From Burkholderia sp. WSM2232 (GTDB lineage Bacteria > Pseudomonadota > Gammaproteobacteria > Burkholderiales > Burkholderiaceae), in contig NZ_AWZV01000012.1 of the NCBI RefSeq assembly GCF_000472545.1, positions 91,225 through 155,224 of the forward strand: a stretch of 64,000 nt of DNA, written 5' to 3'. Position 1 is the stretch's first letter, and every line of letters begins with the position of its first letter. The notes below the pieces were generated by a model that was not told where the DNA came from, ran no database searches, and was given only the letters and a program-made list of their open reading frames with translations. Made by a program: the position numbers and the translations under genes. Shown piece by piece: positions 27,477 to 36,390 of the stretch.

Positions 27477-27699
27477 AGCGCGGACCGGGCGGCAGCAGCT
27501 TGCATAACGAGACGGTGGAGCGATAAGTGCTCGATGCATGAGCGCCTGAACGCTGCGACCGCGGCGAGCACGCTTTTTAGCTCATCAACCCTGGGAGCAT
27601 CCAGCCTGCACGTTCGCCACAGTCGCGGCTTGCGCGGCACGCCCGGCGCGCCGACCGACATCACGGCTCCCGGTCAATATCCGCGCCGCCGACCTGTGC

Positions 27700-28515
27700 T
27701 CAAAAAGTGTGCTCAGGCCCAGGAAACGTCCCATCCTTCACTGCGCGCACATAGGCTTCCACCGCCGCGAGGATGCTCGGCTGCCCGTGCATGAAGTCCT
27801 TCACGAAGCGCGGGCGCTTGCCCGGAAAAATCCCCAGCATGTCGTGCAACACGAGCACCTGACCCGAGCAATCGAGCCCCGCGCCGATGCCGATGGTCGG
27901 AATCCGCAACTGCTTCGTGACCTCGCTCGCGAGCAGCGTCGGTATTGCTTCCATCACGATGAGTTGGGCGCCGGCCGCCTGCATCGCCAGCGCGTCGCGC
28001 AGCAACTGGCTCGCACCCTGCTCGGTCTTGCCTTGCACCTTGAAGCCGCCGAACGCGTGGACCGACTGCGGCGTCAGGCCAACGTGCGCGCATACGGGAA
28101 TCGAGCGTTCGACCAGAAAGCGCACGGTGTCGGCGAGCCACTCGCCGCCTTCGAGCTTCACCATCTGCGCGCCAGCGCGCATCAGTTCGACTGAACTTTT
28201 ATAGGCTTCTTCAGGCGTGCCGTAAGTGCCGAACGGCAGATCGGCGACGATCAGCGCCGCGGGCCGCGCACGCGCCACACTGGCCGTGTGGTACGCAATG
28301 TCCGCGAGCGAAACCGGCAGCGTGGTGGTCTGCCCTTGCAACACATTGCCCAGCGAGTCGCCAATCAGGAGAACGTCGACGCCCGCGCGCTCGAGGAGCG
28401 CCGCGAAGCTCGCGTCGTAGCAGGTGAGCATGGCGATCTTCTCGCCGGCGTCGCGCATCGCCTGCAGTTTCGGCACGGTGATCGCGTTGCGGCTCGTTTC
28501 CTGCAAATAGGTCAT
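27700..28515 (-). CDS. panB: 3-methyl-2-oxobutanoate hydroxymethyltransferase (ketopantoate hydroxymethyltransferase)
   Basis: A 271-residue PanB, which transfers a one-carbon unit from methylene-tetrahydrofolate to alpha-ketoisovalerate in pantothenate synthesis. Motifs: [42 protein letters not shown] [34 protein letters not shown] and IPTIGIGAG. Length is normal. ATG at 28515 is preceded by an in-frame TTG two codons earlier. It is the last gene of a leftward run hda-HAD-pcnB-folK-dNK-panB. In the 27477-27699 gap to pabBC I see no gene. Confidence 0.96.
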   Translation of the reverse strand: MTYLQETSRNAITVPKLQAMRDAGEKIAMLTCYDASFAALLERAGVDVLLIGDSLGNVLQGQTTTLPVSLADIAYHTASVARARPAALIVADLPFGTYGTPEEAYKSSVELMRAGAQMVKLEGGEWLADTVRFLVERSIPVCAHVGLTPQSVHAFGGFKVQGKTEQGASQLLRDALAMQAAGAQLIVMEAIPTLLASEVTKQLRIPTIGIGAGLDCSGQVLVLHDMLGIFPGKRPRFVKDFMHGQPSILAAVEAYVRAVKDGTFPGPEHTF

Positions 28516-28547
28516 GGTCAATCCGTTGAAAGAGAGGCATGCGCTGC

Positions 28548-29228
28548 TTAGAGCGACGTGCCTTTGACAAAGAATTCCTTGCGTCCGCGCATGGTTTCGA
28601 TGCGTTCGGCGAGTAGCGCAAGGTCCGCGTCGGAGTCGAGCGGATTCAGATGTTCGGCATTGACCGTGAGCACCGGCGTGCGGTCGTAGTGGTAGAAAAA
28701 CTGGTTATACGCGTCGCAGAGCGCATGCAGATATGCATCGGAAATCTGTAGCTCCATAGGCACCGCGCGCTTCTGGATTCGCGAGAACAGCACCTCGGGG
28801 CTCGCCTGCAGATACACGACGAAGTCCGGCGCTGGTGCGCTCACCTCGAGCCGCGCGGCAAGCGCCCGGTACAGATGCCACTCGTCTTCCTGCAGCGTAA
28901 GGCGCGCGAAGATGTCGTTCTTCTGCGTCATGAAATCCGCGATGAGCGGCGTGCCCTCCATATGCGCGGCACTGACTTCCTGCGCCTGTTGCGCGCGTTG
29001 CAACGCGAAATGAAGTTGGGCGGGCAGCGCATAACGCGCAGTGTCGCGATAAAAACGTTCGAGGAAAGGATTGTCCTGGGGCCGCTCGAACAATTCCTGC
29101 ATCGACCAGCGTTGCGCGAGGCGCCGGGCAAGCGATGTCTTGCCGACGCCGATTGGCCCTTCAATCGCGAGATAGCCGAACGGAGGCCGCAATTGCGGCG
29201 CGGTCACGGTGAGAGGCGGTGAATTCAT
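28548..29228 (-). CDS. Deoxynucleoside kinase (deoxyadenosine/deoxyguanosine kinase-like)
   Basis: A 226-residue P-loop kinase of the dNK family, phosphorylating deoxynucleosides for salvage. The P-loop GPIGVGKTS is at residues 24-32; [38 protein letters not shown] (substrate-binding) and [20 protein letters not shown] (ERS-like lid region with IQKR) follow. Specificity is not determinable by eye. Its ATG overlaps the folK stop (ATGA at 29225-29228), which fixes the start and implies translational coupling. Confidence 0.9.
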   Translation of the reverse strand: MNSPPLTVTAPQLRPPFGYLAIEGPIGVGKTSLARRLAQRWSMQELFERPQDNPFLERFYRDTARYALPAQLHFALQRAQQAQEVSAAHMEGTPLIADFMTQKNDIFARLTLQEDEWHLYRALAARLEVSAPAPDFVVYLQASPEVLFSRIQKRAVPMELQISDAYLHALCDAYNQFFYHYDRTPVLTVNAEHLNPLDSDADLALLAERIETMRGRKEFFVKGTSL

Positions 29229-29758
29229 TCGCAGCGGCCCTTGCCGGCGTTGAGTGCGTTGAGCGTCAGGCACTGACAGGGCCCTTTGATTTTCTCGATG
29301 CGTTGCGCGCGCACGCCGTCGAGCAGCGCGTCGGCGCGCCCGTGCCGCGGAATGACGAGCGCGGCGTCGATTTCGACGAGCGGCACCAGTGCAAACGCGC
29401 GTTCCACGAGGCGGGGATGCGGAACGATCAGGTCGGCTTCGTCGATGGATTGATCGCCGTAGAGCAGGATGTCGAGATCGAGTGTTCGCGGTGCGTTGCG
29501 AAAGGGCCGCTCCCGGCCGAACTGATGCTCGATCTTATGGCACAGCGCGAGCAGATGCCGCACGGGCAGCGTCGTGTCGATCTTCACGACGCAGTTGAAA
29601 TAGTCGTCGCCGCCCGCGTCGATCGGGGCAGTGCGATACAGGCTCGACTTGGCGAGCACGGTGATGGTGTGCTGTTGTGCGAGGCACACCACCGCGTCTT
29701 TCAGGGTCTGGCGCGCGTCCCCGAGATTCGCGCCGAGGCCGAGATAAGCAACCGTCAT
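29225..29758 (-). CDS. folK: 2-amino-4-hydroxy-6-hydroxymethyldihydropteridine pyrophosphokinase
   Basis: A 177-residue HPPK, transferring pyrophosphate from ATP to 6-hydroxymethyl-dihydropterin in folate synthesis. The start AYLGLGANLGDARQTLKDA and the signature RPFRNAPRTLDLDILLYGD with the metal-binding DLD, then VPHPRLVERAFALVPLVEI, are clear. The C-terminal 30 residues extend past the usual family end. It lies 49 bases after pcnB and shares an ATGA with the kinase gene downstream. Confidence 0.95.
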   Translation of the reverse strand: MTVAYLGLGANLGDARQTLKDAVVCLAQQHTITVLAKSSLYRTAPIDAGGDDYFNCVVKIDTTLPVRHLLALCHKIEHQFGRERPFRNAPRTLDLDILLYGDQSIDEADLIVPHPRLVERAFALVPLVEIDAALVIPRHGRADALLDGVRAQRIEKIKGPCQCLTLNALNAGKGRCE

Positions 29759-29807
29759 GGCATAACTTCCTGCAACTAACGTTCGACGGCTTCAGCGAAA
29801 CGCTGCG

Positions 29808-31406
29808 TCAATCTTCGCGCGGGCTGTCGTGGCCCGCTTCGGTATCTGCGCGTTCGGCTGGCATGCCGTCCTCCATTCCGTCGCCCGATTTGCGGTTCCT
29901 GGCGCCACCGCCGCGCCGCCGTCGTTTTCTGGGGCTTCGGTCCTTCCCGCCTTGCGTGAGCAGTGCTTCACGCGCCGCGGCGTCTCCTTCTATGAACTCC
30001 GTCCACCACGCTCCGACCGACTCGTCGAGTTCGCCCGACTCGCAGCGCAACAGGAGGAAATCATACCCCGCTCTAAATCTTTGGTGTTCCAGCAGCTTCA
30101 GCGCGCTTCTTCCCGAGCGTTTCTCGAGGCGCAACTGCAAGCCCCAGATTTCGCGCATGTCCGACGAGAACCGCTTGTGGATGGCGAGTTTCTCGGTTTG
30201 CATGTCGAGCACTTCGTCCATCGCGCGATGCAGCGCGGGCACCGGATATTCGCCGTTCGCCTCGAACTTCTGCCAGCGCTGCTGTACGTCGTGCCACAAA
30301 AGTGTGGCGAAAAGAAAACCGGGCGACACCGGCTTGCCGGCACGCACGCGCGCGTCGGTATTGTTGAGCGCAAGCGTGATGAATTTTTCGCCAGTAGGCT
30401 GTTCGAGCACCACGTCGAGCAGGGGCAGGAGCCCGTGATGCAGACCTTCCTGACGCAAGCGCTTCAGGCACGCCAGAGCGTGACCGGACAGCATGAGCTT
30501 GAGCATCTCGTCGAACAGACGCGCCGCCGGCACGTTGTTGATCAGATCGGCCATGCTCGCGATCGGCTCGCGCGTCGCCCCGTCTATTTCAAAGTCGAGT
30601 TTGGCGGCAAAACGCACCACCCGCAGCATGCGCACCGGATCTTCGCGATAGCGCGTGGCCGGATCGCCGATCATGCGCAGCAGACGCGCGCGCACGTCGG
30701 CCATGCCGTTGTGATAGTCGAGCACGGTCTCCGTGGCCGGATCGTAATACATCGCGTTGATCGTGAAGTCGCGGCGCGTGGCGTCTTCGTGTTGCTCGCC
30801 CCACACGTTGTCGCGCAGCACGCGGCCGCTTGCGTCAACTGCGTGGGTGCGGCGGTCAAGTTCGTCGCGCTTCAGGCGCCGCGGCGGCGCAGCGTCCGCC
30901 GCAGGCGGATCGACCAGCGCGCGGAACGTCGAGGTTTCGATGATCTCCTGGCCGAACTGCACGTGTACGATCTGAAACCGCCGGCCGATGATGCGCGCGC
31001 GGCGGAACAGCTTCTGCACCTGTTCGGGCGTGGCGTCGGTCGCGACGTCGAAGTCTTTCGGCTTGATGCCAAGCAGCAGGTCGCGCACCGCACCGCCGAC
31101 GATAAACGCCCGGTGCCCAGCCTGTTGGAGCCCTTCGGTCACCCGAATCGCGTTGCGCGAGATCAGCGCGGGGTCGATGCCGTGCACGTCGTGCGGAATG
31201 ATGACCGGCACGTCCGGGTCGCGCACCGCCTTGGCGGGCGCGCCGCCGCGGGCCGGCTTGCGGCGCGCGCGGCCTGCACCGGCGGCGCCTGCTGCATTGC
31301 GTGCCGGTGCGCTGCCGGCTTCGTCTGCGTCGGCTTCAGCCGGCAGCGTGTCTTCGGCGGATGCTGTGTCCTGCCCGAATAGCTTGCGAATGAGTTTTTT
31401 GATCAC
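29808..31406 (-). CDS. pcnB: Poly(A) polymerase I
   Basis: A 532-residue class II nucleotidyltransferase that adds 3' poly(A) tails to RNA and promotes decay. The catalytic site GGAVRD (104-109) and KDFDVAT (117-123, Asp118/Asp120) is clear; RRDFTINAMYYDP, RYREDPVRMLRVVRFAAKL and the C-terminal SGRSALKLLEHQRFRAGYDF support PcnB over CCA-adding enzyme. The N-terminal 60 residues are an Ala/Arg-rich low-complexity extension and the C-terminus ends in basic RKRRRRGG repeats. The GTG start at 31406 overlaps the upstream HAD stop (GTGA), supporting this choice. Confidence 0.94.
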   Translation of the reverse strand: MIKKLIRKLFGQDTASAEDTLPAEADADEAGSAPARNAAGAAGAGRARRKPARGGAPAKAVRDPDVPVIIPHDVHGIDPALISRNAIRVTEGLQQAGHRAFIVGGAVRDLLLGIKPKDFDVATDATPEQVQKLFRRARIIGRRFQIVHVQFGQEIIETSTFRALVDPPAADAAPPRRLKRDELDRRTHAVDASGRVLRDNVWGEQHEDATRRDFTINAMYYDPATETVLDYHNGMADVRARLLRMIGDPATRYREDPVRMLRVVRFAAKLDFEIDGATREPIASMADLINNVPAARLFDEMLKLMLSGHALACLKRLRQEGLHHGLLPLLDVVLEQPTGEKFITLALNNTDARVRAGKPVSPGFLFATLLWHDVQQRWQKFEANGEYPVPALHRAMDEVLDMQTEKLAIHKRFSSDMREIWGLQLRLEKRSGRSALKLLEHQRFRAGYDFLLLRCESGELDESVGAWWTEFIEGDAAAREALLTQGGKDRSPRKRRRRGGGARNRKSGDGMEDGMPAERADTEAGHDSPRED

Positions 31407-32089
31407 GTGGGTTGAAAGAGTTCGAGGATGCGCCAGCCTTTGGCCTCTGCATGGGCACGCAATGTGTCGTCGGGATTGGTCGCGATCGGGTCGGTGACCT
31501 TTTCGAGCAGCGGAATGTCGTTGTGCGAATCGCTGTAGAAATAGCTGCGCTCGAAGTCGCTCCAGTTCTTGCCGAGCGACGCGAGCCATGCCTCGGTGCG
31601 CACGATCTTGCCTTCCTTGTAGCTCGGCGTGCCGGTGGGGCGGCCGGTGTAGGCAGAGTGCGGCTGGCCGTCGACGGTTTCGGCTTCGCAGGCGATCAGC
31701 GTGTCCACGCCGAATGCGCTTGCGATGGGACGGGTGATGAATTCGTTCGTGGCCGTGACCACGCAGCACAGGTCGCCGGCTTCGCGGTGTTGCTTGACCA
31801 GTTCGACGGCCGCAGGAAGGATGGCCGGGGTGATCACCTCATGCATGTACTGCGCGTGGAAGTCGGCGAGTTGCGCGCGCGTGTATTTGGCGAGCGGTGT
31901 GAGCATGGCGATCAGGTAGGCGTGAATGTCGAGCTTGCCGGCCTTGTAGTCGGCGTAAAAGCGGTCGTTTTCACGGGCGAAATTTTCGGCGTCGACCATG
32001 CCGTGTTTCACCATGAAGCGACCCCATTCGTGGTCGCTGTCCGTAGGAATGAGCGTGTGGTCGAGGTCGAAGAGTGCGAGATTAGCCAT
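31403..32089 (-). CDS. HAD superfamily phosphatase, subfamily IB (SerB-like)
   Basis: A 228-residue HAD-IB hydrolase. The nucleophile motif LFDLDHTLIPTDSD has Asp8 and Asp10; motif II is CCVVTATNEFI; the conserved lysine is expected in YKEGKIV; motif III is YFYSDSHNDIPLLE. Related proteins dephosphorylate phosphoserine or histidinol phosphate, but the substrate here is not determinable. It overlaps hda by 8 bases and pcnB by 4 bases, so the three are translationally coupled. Confidence 0.9.
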   Translation of the reverse strand: MANLALFDLDHTLIPTDSDHEWGRFMVKHGMVDAENFARENDRFYADYKAGKLDIHAYLIAMLTPLAKYTRAQLADFHAQYMHEVITPAILPAAVELVKQHREAGDLCCVVTATNEFITRPIASAFGVDTLIACEAETVDGQPHSAYTGRPTGTPSYKEGKIVRTEAWLASLGKNWSDFERSYFYSDSHNDIPLLEKVTDPIATNPDDTLRAHAEAKGWRILELFQPT

Positions 32090-32825
32090 GGGGGTCTATT
32101 TTACTTGAAGCGGCGGACGACGCGGCGGGCGCCTCCTGGGCGGGAGAAGCCAGCATCGTGCGCAAAAGCGGCAGCGTGACCGCGCGCTTCTGTTCCAGCG
32201 AAAAACGGTCGAGTGCGTCGAGGAGCGCCATCAGGCTCGGCATGTCGCGGCGAAAATGCGTGAGCAGATAGGCGGGCACGTCGTCGGCGAGCATGATGCC
32301 GCGCTCGCGCGCCGCGCGCTTCAGTACCGCCGCCTTGGCCTCGTCGGGCAGCGGCGCGAGGTGGAACACGAGGCCCCAGCCGAGCCGCGTGCGCAGGTCC
32401 TCGCGCACCGTCATGCCGATGGGCGGCGCGTTGCCGGTGGCGACGAGCGCGCTCGTGGGGTGCGCGCGCACCTCGTTGAAGAGGTTGAACACGGCGATCT
32501 GCTGTGCGGCGGAAAGGGCGTCGCAATCGTCTATTGCATAGAGCGCCACGCGCGGATCGAAACCGAACGCGGCGAGGCTGCTTTGCGGACCCGCGAAACG
32601 CGCATGGCCCGGCGGCGCTTCATGCACCAGCGCCTGCAGCAGATGCGTGCGGCCGCTGCCCGCTTCGCCCCACACGTAAAAGGTCCGATCGGCGAGCGGC
32701 CCGGCGGCGAGCGCGCTGTCGAGCTCGCGCAGGCGCGTGACCAGTTCGGCGTTCGCGCCGGCGAAAAAATTGTCGAATGTCGATGGCGGCGGAGTGCCGA
32801 GATCGAGCGTCAGTTGACGAAGCAC
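32082..32825 (-). CDS. hda: DnaA regulatory inactivator Hda
   Basis: A 247-residue AAA+ protein homologous to DnaA domain III. With the DNA-loaded beta clamp, Hda stimulates hydrolysis of DnaA-ATP and so prevents over-initiation. The N-terminal QLTLDLG is the clamp-binding motif; AGSGRTHLLQALVHEA is the Walker A region, YAIDDCDALS is the Walker B, and RLGWGLVFHLAPLPDEAK carries the expected arginine region. There is no DnaA DNA-binding domain, as expected. First gene of the leftward run. Confidence 0.93.
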   Translation of the reverse strand: MLRQLTLDLGTPPPSTFDNFFAGANAELVTRLRELDSALAAGPLADRTFYVWGEAGSGRTHLLQALVHEAPPGHARFAGPQSSLAAFGFDPRVALYAIDDCDALSAAQQIAVFNLFNEVRAHPTSALVATGNAPPIGMTVREDLRTRLGWGLVFHLAPLPDEAKAAVLKRAARERGIMLADDVPAYLLTHFRRDMPSLMALLDALDRFSLEQKRAVTLPLLRTMLASPAQEAPAASSAASSKIDPHG

Positions 32826-32895
32826 AGTAGGTTAATGCCGAAAGTAGGGCTCGCGCCGCGAGGCGCCGCACGAGCCGGAACAGCGAAGCAAAAAA

Positions 32896-33972
32896 TCAGT
32901 TGTTGTACAGCGTGCTTTCCAGATAGCTTTGCCGCAGCTCGCGCACCGCCACCGAGAGAATCGCGCTTACCGGCAACGCGAGCAGCACGCCGAAAAAGCC
33001 GAACAACTGACCGAACGCGAGCAACGCGAAAATCACCGCGAGCGGATGCAGGCCGATGCGCTCGCCAACCAGACGCGGCGTGAGGAAAAAGCTCTCGACG
33101 ATCTGCCCCACGCCGTAAATCAGCGCGACGGCGCCGAAGCCGTACCAGTTGCCGAACTGCAGCAACGCCGCGAGCAGCGCGAGCGCAAGGCCGGTTGCGA
33201 AGCCAACGTACGGAATGAACACCGCGAGCCCTGTGAAAATGCCCACCGGCAGCGCGATCTCGAAGCCGGCGATAGACAGCGCGGCCGCATAGAACACGGC
33301 CAGCACGCCCATTACAAGCAACTGGCCGCGCAAGTATTGCGAGAGCATCTGGTCCATGTCGCGCGCGAGTTGCAGCGTCTTGTCGAGCCAGCGCCGCGGC
33401 ACCACGCTTTGCACGCGCAGCAGCATGCGGTTCCAGTCGTACAGCAGATAGAACAGCACGAGCGGCACCATGATCAGGTTGCCGATCACCGCCATCATGA
33501 CGTTGCCGCTCGTCACGATGGAGGTCCACGCATAGCGCGCGACGGTCTGCGCGCTGCCTTCGAGCTGTCCCATCACGAGATCGCGCACGCTTGCGAAGTC
33601 GAGCGAATCCGCGAGGCCGAGCAGCGCGAGCTTGGGTTGCAGCCATGCATTGACATGGGTGAAGAGCAACGGCACCTGCTGGCGCAACTGCGGCCCTTCT
33701 TTCTGGATCACGGCGAACACCAGCAGCACGAGCAGCGTCATCAGCAGCGTGAACAGCAGCATCATCAGCAAGGCTGCGAGCGCGCGCGGTACGCGCCGGC
33801 GCACCATCCACGCGACGCCCGGCTGCAGGATGTACGCGAGAATCGCGCCGAGCAGAAAAGGCGTAAGAACCGGGCTGAGCAGCCACAGCAGAATGCCGAC
33901 GCCGAGCGCAATGGCGAGCCAGATGAAGGCGCGGCGCTGCACCGGAGTCAGTATCGGGGCGTTCTGTTGCAA
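32896..33972 (-). CDS. AI-2E family transporter (PerM-like membrane protein)
   Basis: A 358-residue inner-membrane protein of the AI-2E/PerM family with about eight hydrophobic segments, e.g. [17 protein letters not shown] near the N-terminus and a C-terminal block ([39 protein letters not shown]) that is the family signature. Members export small molecules or act as Na+/H+ antiporters; the function here is unknown. The start is inferred: a TTG at 33972 preceded by AGGGA; an upstream in-frame ATG at 34065 would add 31 atypical residues. Divergent from purM. Confidence 0.88.
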   Translation of the reverse strand: MQQNAPILTPVQRRAFIWLAIALGVGILLWLLSPVLTPFLLGAILAYILQPGVAWMVRRRVPRALAALLMMLLFTLLMTLLVLLVFAVIQKEGPQLRQQVPLLFTHVNAWLQPKLALLGLADSLDFASVRDLVMGQLEGSAQTVARYAWTSIVTSGNVMMAVIGNLIMVPLVLFYLLYDWNRMLLRVQSVVPRRWLDKTLQLARDMDQMLSQYLRGQLLVMGVLAVFYAAALSIAGFEIALPVGIFTGLAVFIPYVGFATGLALALLAALLQFGNWYGFGAVALIYGVGQIVESFFLTPRLVGERIGLHPLAVIFALLAFGQLFGFFGVLLALPVSAILSVAVRELRQSYLESTLYNN

Positions 33973-34081
33973 AGTTGTTTCCCTGGTGTCGTTGGAACCG
34001 GATGAGCAAATTCCAGCCAGCCGGCCCGCAACGCTGTATGGACCGCAGTCAGCGCCAAGCGCCAACTCTGGATCGGCATCG

Positions 34082-34100
34082 GGTAAAATCGCATTTTACC
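34082..34100. promoter_or_regulatory. Palindrome over the putative purM -10 box
   Basis: GGTAAAAT - CGC - ATTTTACC is a perfect 8-bp inverted repeat 21 bases before the purM ATG. Its TAAAAT is a plausible -10. It could be an operator or a hairpin at the mRNA 5' end. It does not resemble the E. coli PurR box. Confidence 0.5.
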
Positions 34101-34120
34101 GACCTTCGAGCACTCCCCCC

Positions 34121-35188
34121 ATGAATCAACCGAAATCCGCCCCGAATTCCACTGATTCGGCCCAAGGGTTGTCGTACCGCGACGCTGGCGTGGACATCGA
34201 CGCGGGCGACGCGCTGGTCGACGCAATCAAGCCTTTCGCCAAAAAGACCATGCGCGACGGCGTGCTCGGCGGCATCGGCGGATTCGGCGCGCTGTTCGAG
34301 GTGCCGAAGCGGTACAAGGAGCCGGTGCTCGTGTCGGGCACGGACGGCGTGGGCACCAAGCTGCGCCTCGCGTTCCAGTTGAACAGGCACGACACCGTGG
34401 GCCAGGATCTGGTCGCGATGAGCGTGAACGACATTCTCGTGCAAGGCGCGGAGCCGCTCTTTTTCCTCGACTACTTCGCGTGCGGCAAGCTCGACGTGGG
34501 CACCGCAGCCACGGTCGTGAAGGGCATCGCGCAGGGTTGCGAGCTGGCGGGGTGCGCGCTGATCGGCGGCGAAACGGCTGAAATGCCGGGCATGTATCCG
34601 GACGGCGAATACGACCTGGCCGGCTTCGCAGTCGGCGCGGTGGAGAAAAGCAAGATTATCGACGGCAGCACGATTGCCCCGGGCGACGTAGTGCTGGGTC
34701 TCGCCTCGAGCGGCATCCATTCGAACGGTTTTTCGCTGGTGCGCAAGATTATCGAGCGCGCGCAGCCCGATCTGAACGCGGACTTCGACGGCCGTTCGCT
34801 TGCCGACGCACTGATGGCGCCCACGCATATCTACGTGAAGCCGCTGCTCGCGCTGATGCAGCAGATCGCCGTGAAGGGCATGGCGCACATCACGGGCGGC
34901 GGGTTGGTCGAAAACATTCCGCGCGTGCTGCGCGAGGGCTTGACGGCCGAGCTCGATCATCGCGGCTGGCCTCTGCCGCCGCTCTTTTCGTGGCTGCAGA
35001 AGCACGGCGGCGTGGCCGACGCGGAGATGCATCGCGTATTCAACTGCGGTATCGGCATGGCAGTCGTGGTATCGGCTGCGGATGCGGACGCCGCAATCGG
35101 TCTGTTGTCGGCCGCGGGCGAGCAGGTCTGGAAAATCGGCGTGATTCGCGAGAGCGCGGCTGGTGAAGCGCAGACGGTTGTCGTCTAA
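34121..35188 (+). CDS. purM: Phosphoribosylformylglycinamidine cyclo-ligase (AIR synthetase)
   Basis: A 355-residue PurM, which closes the imidazole ring to form aminoimidazole ribotide in purine synthesis. Motifs: [71 protein letters not shown] and [15 protein letters not shown]. The ATG at 34121 gives a normal length. Divergent from the PerM-like gene. Confidence 0.98.
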   Translation: MNQPKSAPNSTDSAQGLSYRDAGVDIDAGDALVDAIKPFAKKTMRDGVLGGIGGFGALFEVPKRYKEPVLVSGTDGVGTKLRLAFQLNRHDTVGQDLVAMSVNDILVQGAEPLFFLDYFACGKLDVGTAATVVKGIAQGCELAGCALIGGETAEMPGMYPDGEYDLAGFAVGAVEKSKIIDGSTIAPGDVVLGLASSGIHSNGFSLVRKIIERAQPDLNADFDGRSLADALMAPTHIYVKPLLALMQQIAVKGMAHITGGGLVENIPRVLREGLTAELDHRGWPLPPLFSWLQKHGGVADAEMHRVFNCGIGMAVVVSAADADAAIGLLSAAGEQVWKIGVIRESAAGEAQTVVV

Positions 35189-35208
35189 CTGAGTTTTATG
35201 GGCGCCTG

Positions 35209-35224
35209 TGACACGCCCGTGTCA
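35209..35224 (+). other. Hairpin after purM
   Basis: TGACAC-GCCC-GTGTCA 20 bases after the purM stop, followed by a second weak stem (GGCGC/GCGCC). No U-tract. Further on (about 35300-35395) lie two imperfect copies of a GCACGATCGCGCTA-like stretch. The 35189-35393 gap holds no gene. Confidence 0.45.
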
Positions 35225-35393
35225 TAGGCCCGTTCATAGGCGCGCTGTAAAGCGCCACAGCCTGCATGGCGTGAAGGTCGTCGTCGCCGTGCAGGCTTCC
35301 GGATTTTGGCCGCACGATCGCGCTAGCGGGTCGGGTATGGCCGCGTCGAGGAAGCCGGATCGCGTTCCATTGCACGATTGCGCTATCGCGGCA

Positions 35394-36347
35394 TCAAGCC
35401 CCGATCAGTCTTTCGACTACCTCGAGCACCCGCGCCGTCGCCTGCGGGTCGCAGCAGTCCACCACCACCCGCTCATTCATGCCGCGCAGCCATGTGAGCT
35501 GCCGCTTGCACAATTGCCGGGTCGCAAACACGCCCTTGTCGCGCATGGTCGAATAGTCGACCACGCCGTCCAGATACTCCCAGACCTGCCGGTATCCGAC
35601 GCAGCGCATCGACGGCATGTCCGGCGACAAGTCTCCGCGTGCGCGCAGCTGCACCACTTCATCGACGAAACCGTTGGCCAGCATGGCGTCGAAACGCTGT
35701 TCAATGCGCGCGTGCAGCACGCTCCGCTCGGACGGCTCAAGCGCAATCGGCACGAAGTGCCACTGGGCCGCAGCCTCATCGGTGCGGGCCGGGGCCGCGA
35801 GCAGTGCCGACATCGGTTCGCCGGTTAGCAGGAACACTTCGAGCGCGCGCTGGATGCGCTGCGAATCGTTAGGCGCGAGGCGCGCCGCGGTCGCCGGATC
35901 GACGGCCGCCAGCCGCGCATGCAGCGCGGGCCAGCCGTCGCGCGCGGCGTCGGCGTCGAGTTGCGCGCGCACGGTGGCATCGGCGGCGGGCAGGTCGTTG
36001 AGCCCTTGCGTCAGCGCCTTGTAGTACAGCATCGTGCCGCCGACGAGCAGCGGCAGCCGCCCGCGCGCGCTGATTTCGGCGCTCAGGCGCAACGCGTCGG
36101 CGCGAAATTGAGCGGCTGAATAGGCGTCGGCCGGATCGACAATATCGATCAGATGATGCGGCGCGACCGCGCGTTCCTCGGCGCTTGGCTTGGCGGTGCC
36201 GATGTCCATGTCGCGATAGACCAGCGCCGAATCGACGCTCACGATTTCGACCGGGTGCCTTGCCGCCAGCGCGAGTGCGGCCGCCGTCTTGCCGGACGCG
36301 GTCGGGCCGAGCAGACAGGGAACCGGTGTGGACTTGCGTGCGCTCAT
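35394..36347 (-). CDS. miaA: tRNA dimethylallyltransferase
   Basis: A 317-residue MiaA, which prenylates A37 of tRNAs reading UNN codons. The P-loop GPTASGKT is at residues 14-21, followed by [47 protein letters not shown] and the C-terminal [13 protein letters not shown]. Length is normal. It lies 43 bases downstream of mutL in the same direction, as in many proteobacteria, and is probably cotranscribed with it. Confidence 0.97.
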   Translation of the reverse strand: MSARKSTPVPCLLGPTASGKTAAALALAARHPVEIVSVDSALVYRDMDIGTAKPSAEERAVAPHHLIDIVDPADAYSAAQFRADALRLSAEISARGRLPLLVGGTMLYYKALTQGLNDLPAADATVRAQLDADAARDGWPALHARLAAVDPATAARLAPNDSQRIQRALEVFLLTGEPMSALLAAPARTDEAAAQWHFVPIALEPSERSVLHARIEQRFDAMLANGFVDEVVQLRARGDLSPDMPSMRCVGYRQVWEYLDGVVDYSTMRDKGVFATRQLCKRQLTWLRGMNERVVVDCCDPQATARVLEVVERLIGA

Positions 36348-36390
36348 GAGGACGCCGCCGCTCGCGGCGCAGGTCGCGGAAAACGCACGG

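Noticed and set aside
27477..27699. Possible small gene between pabBC and panB
   Set aside because: The frames present lack ribosome binding sites and recognisable features.
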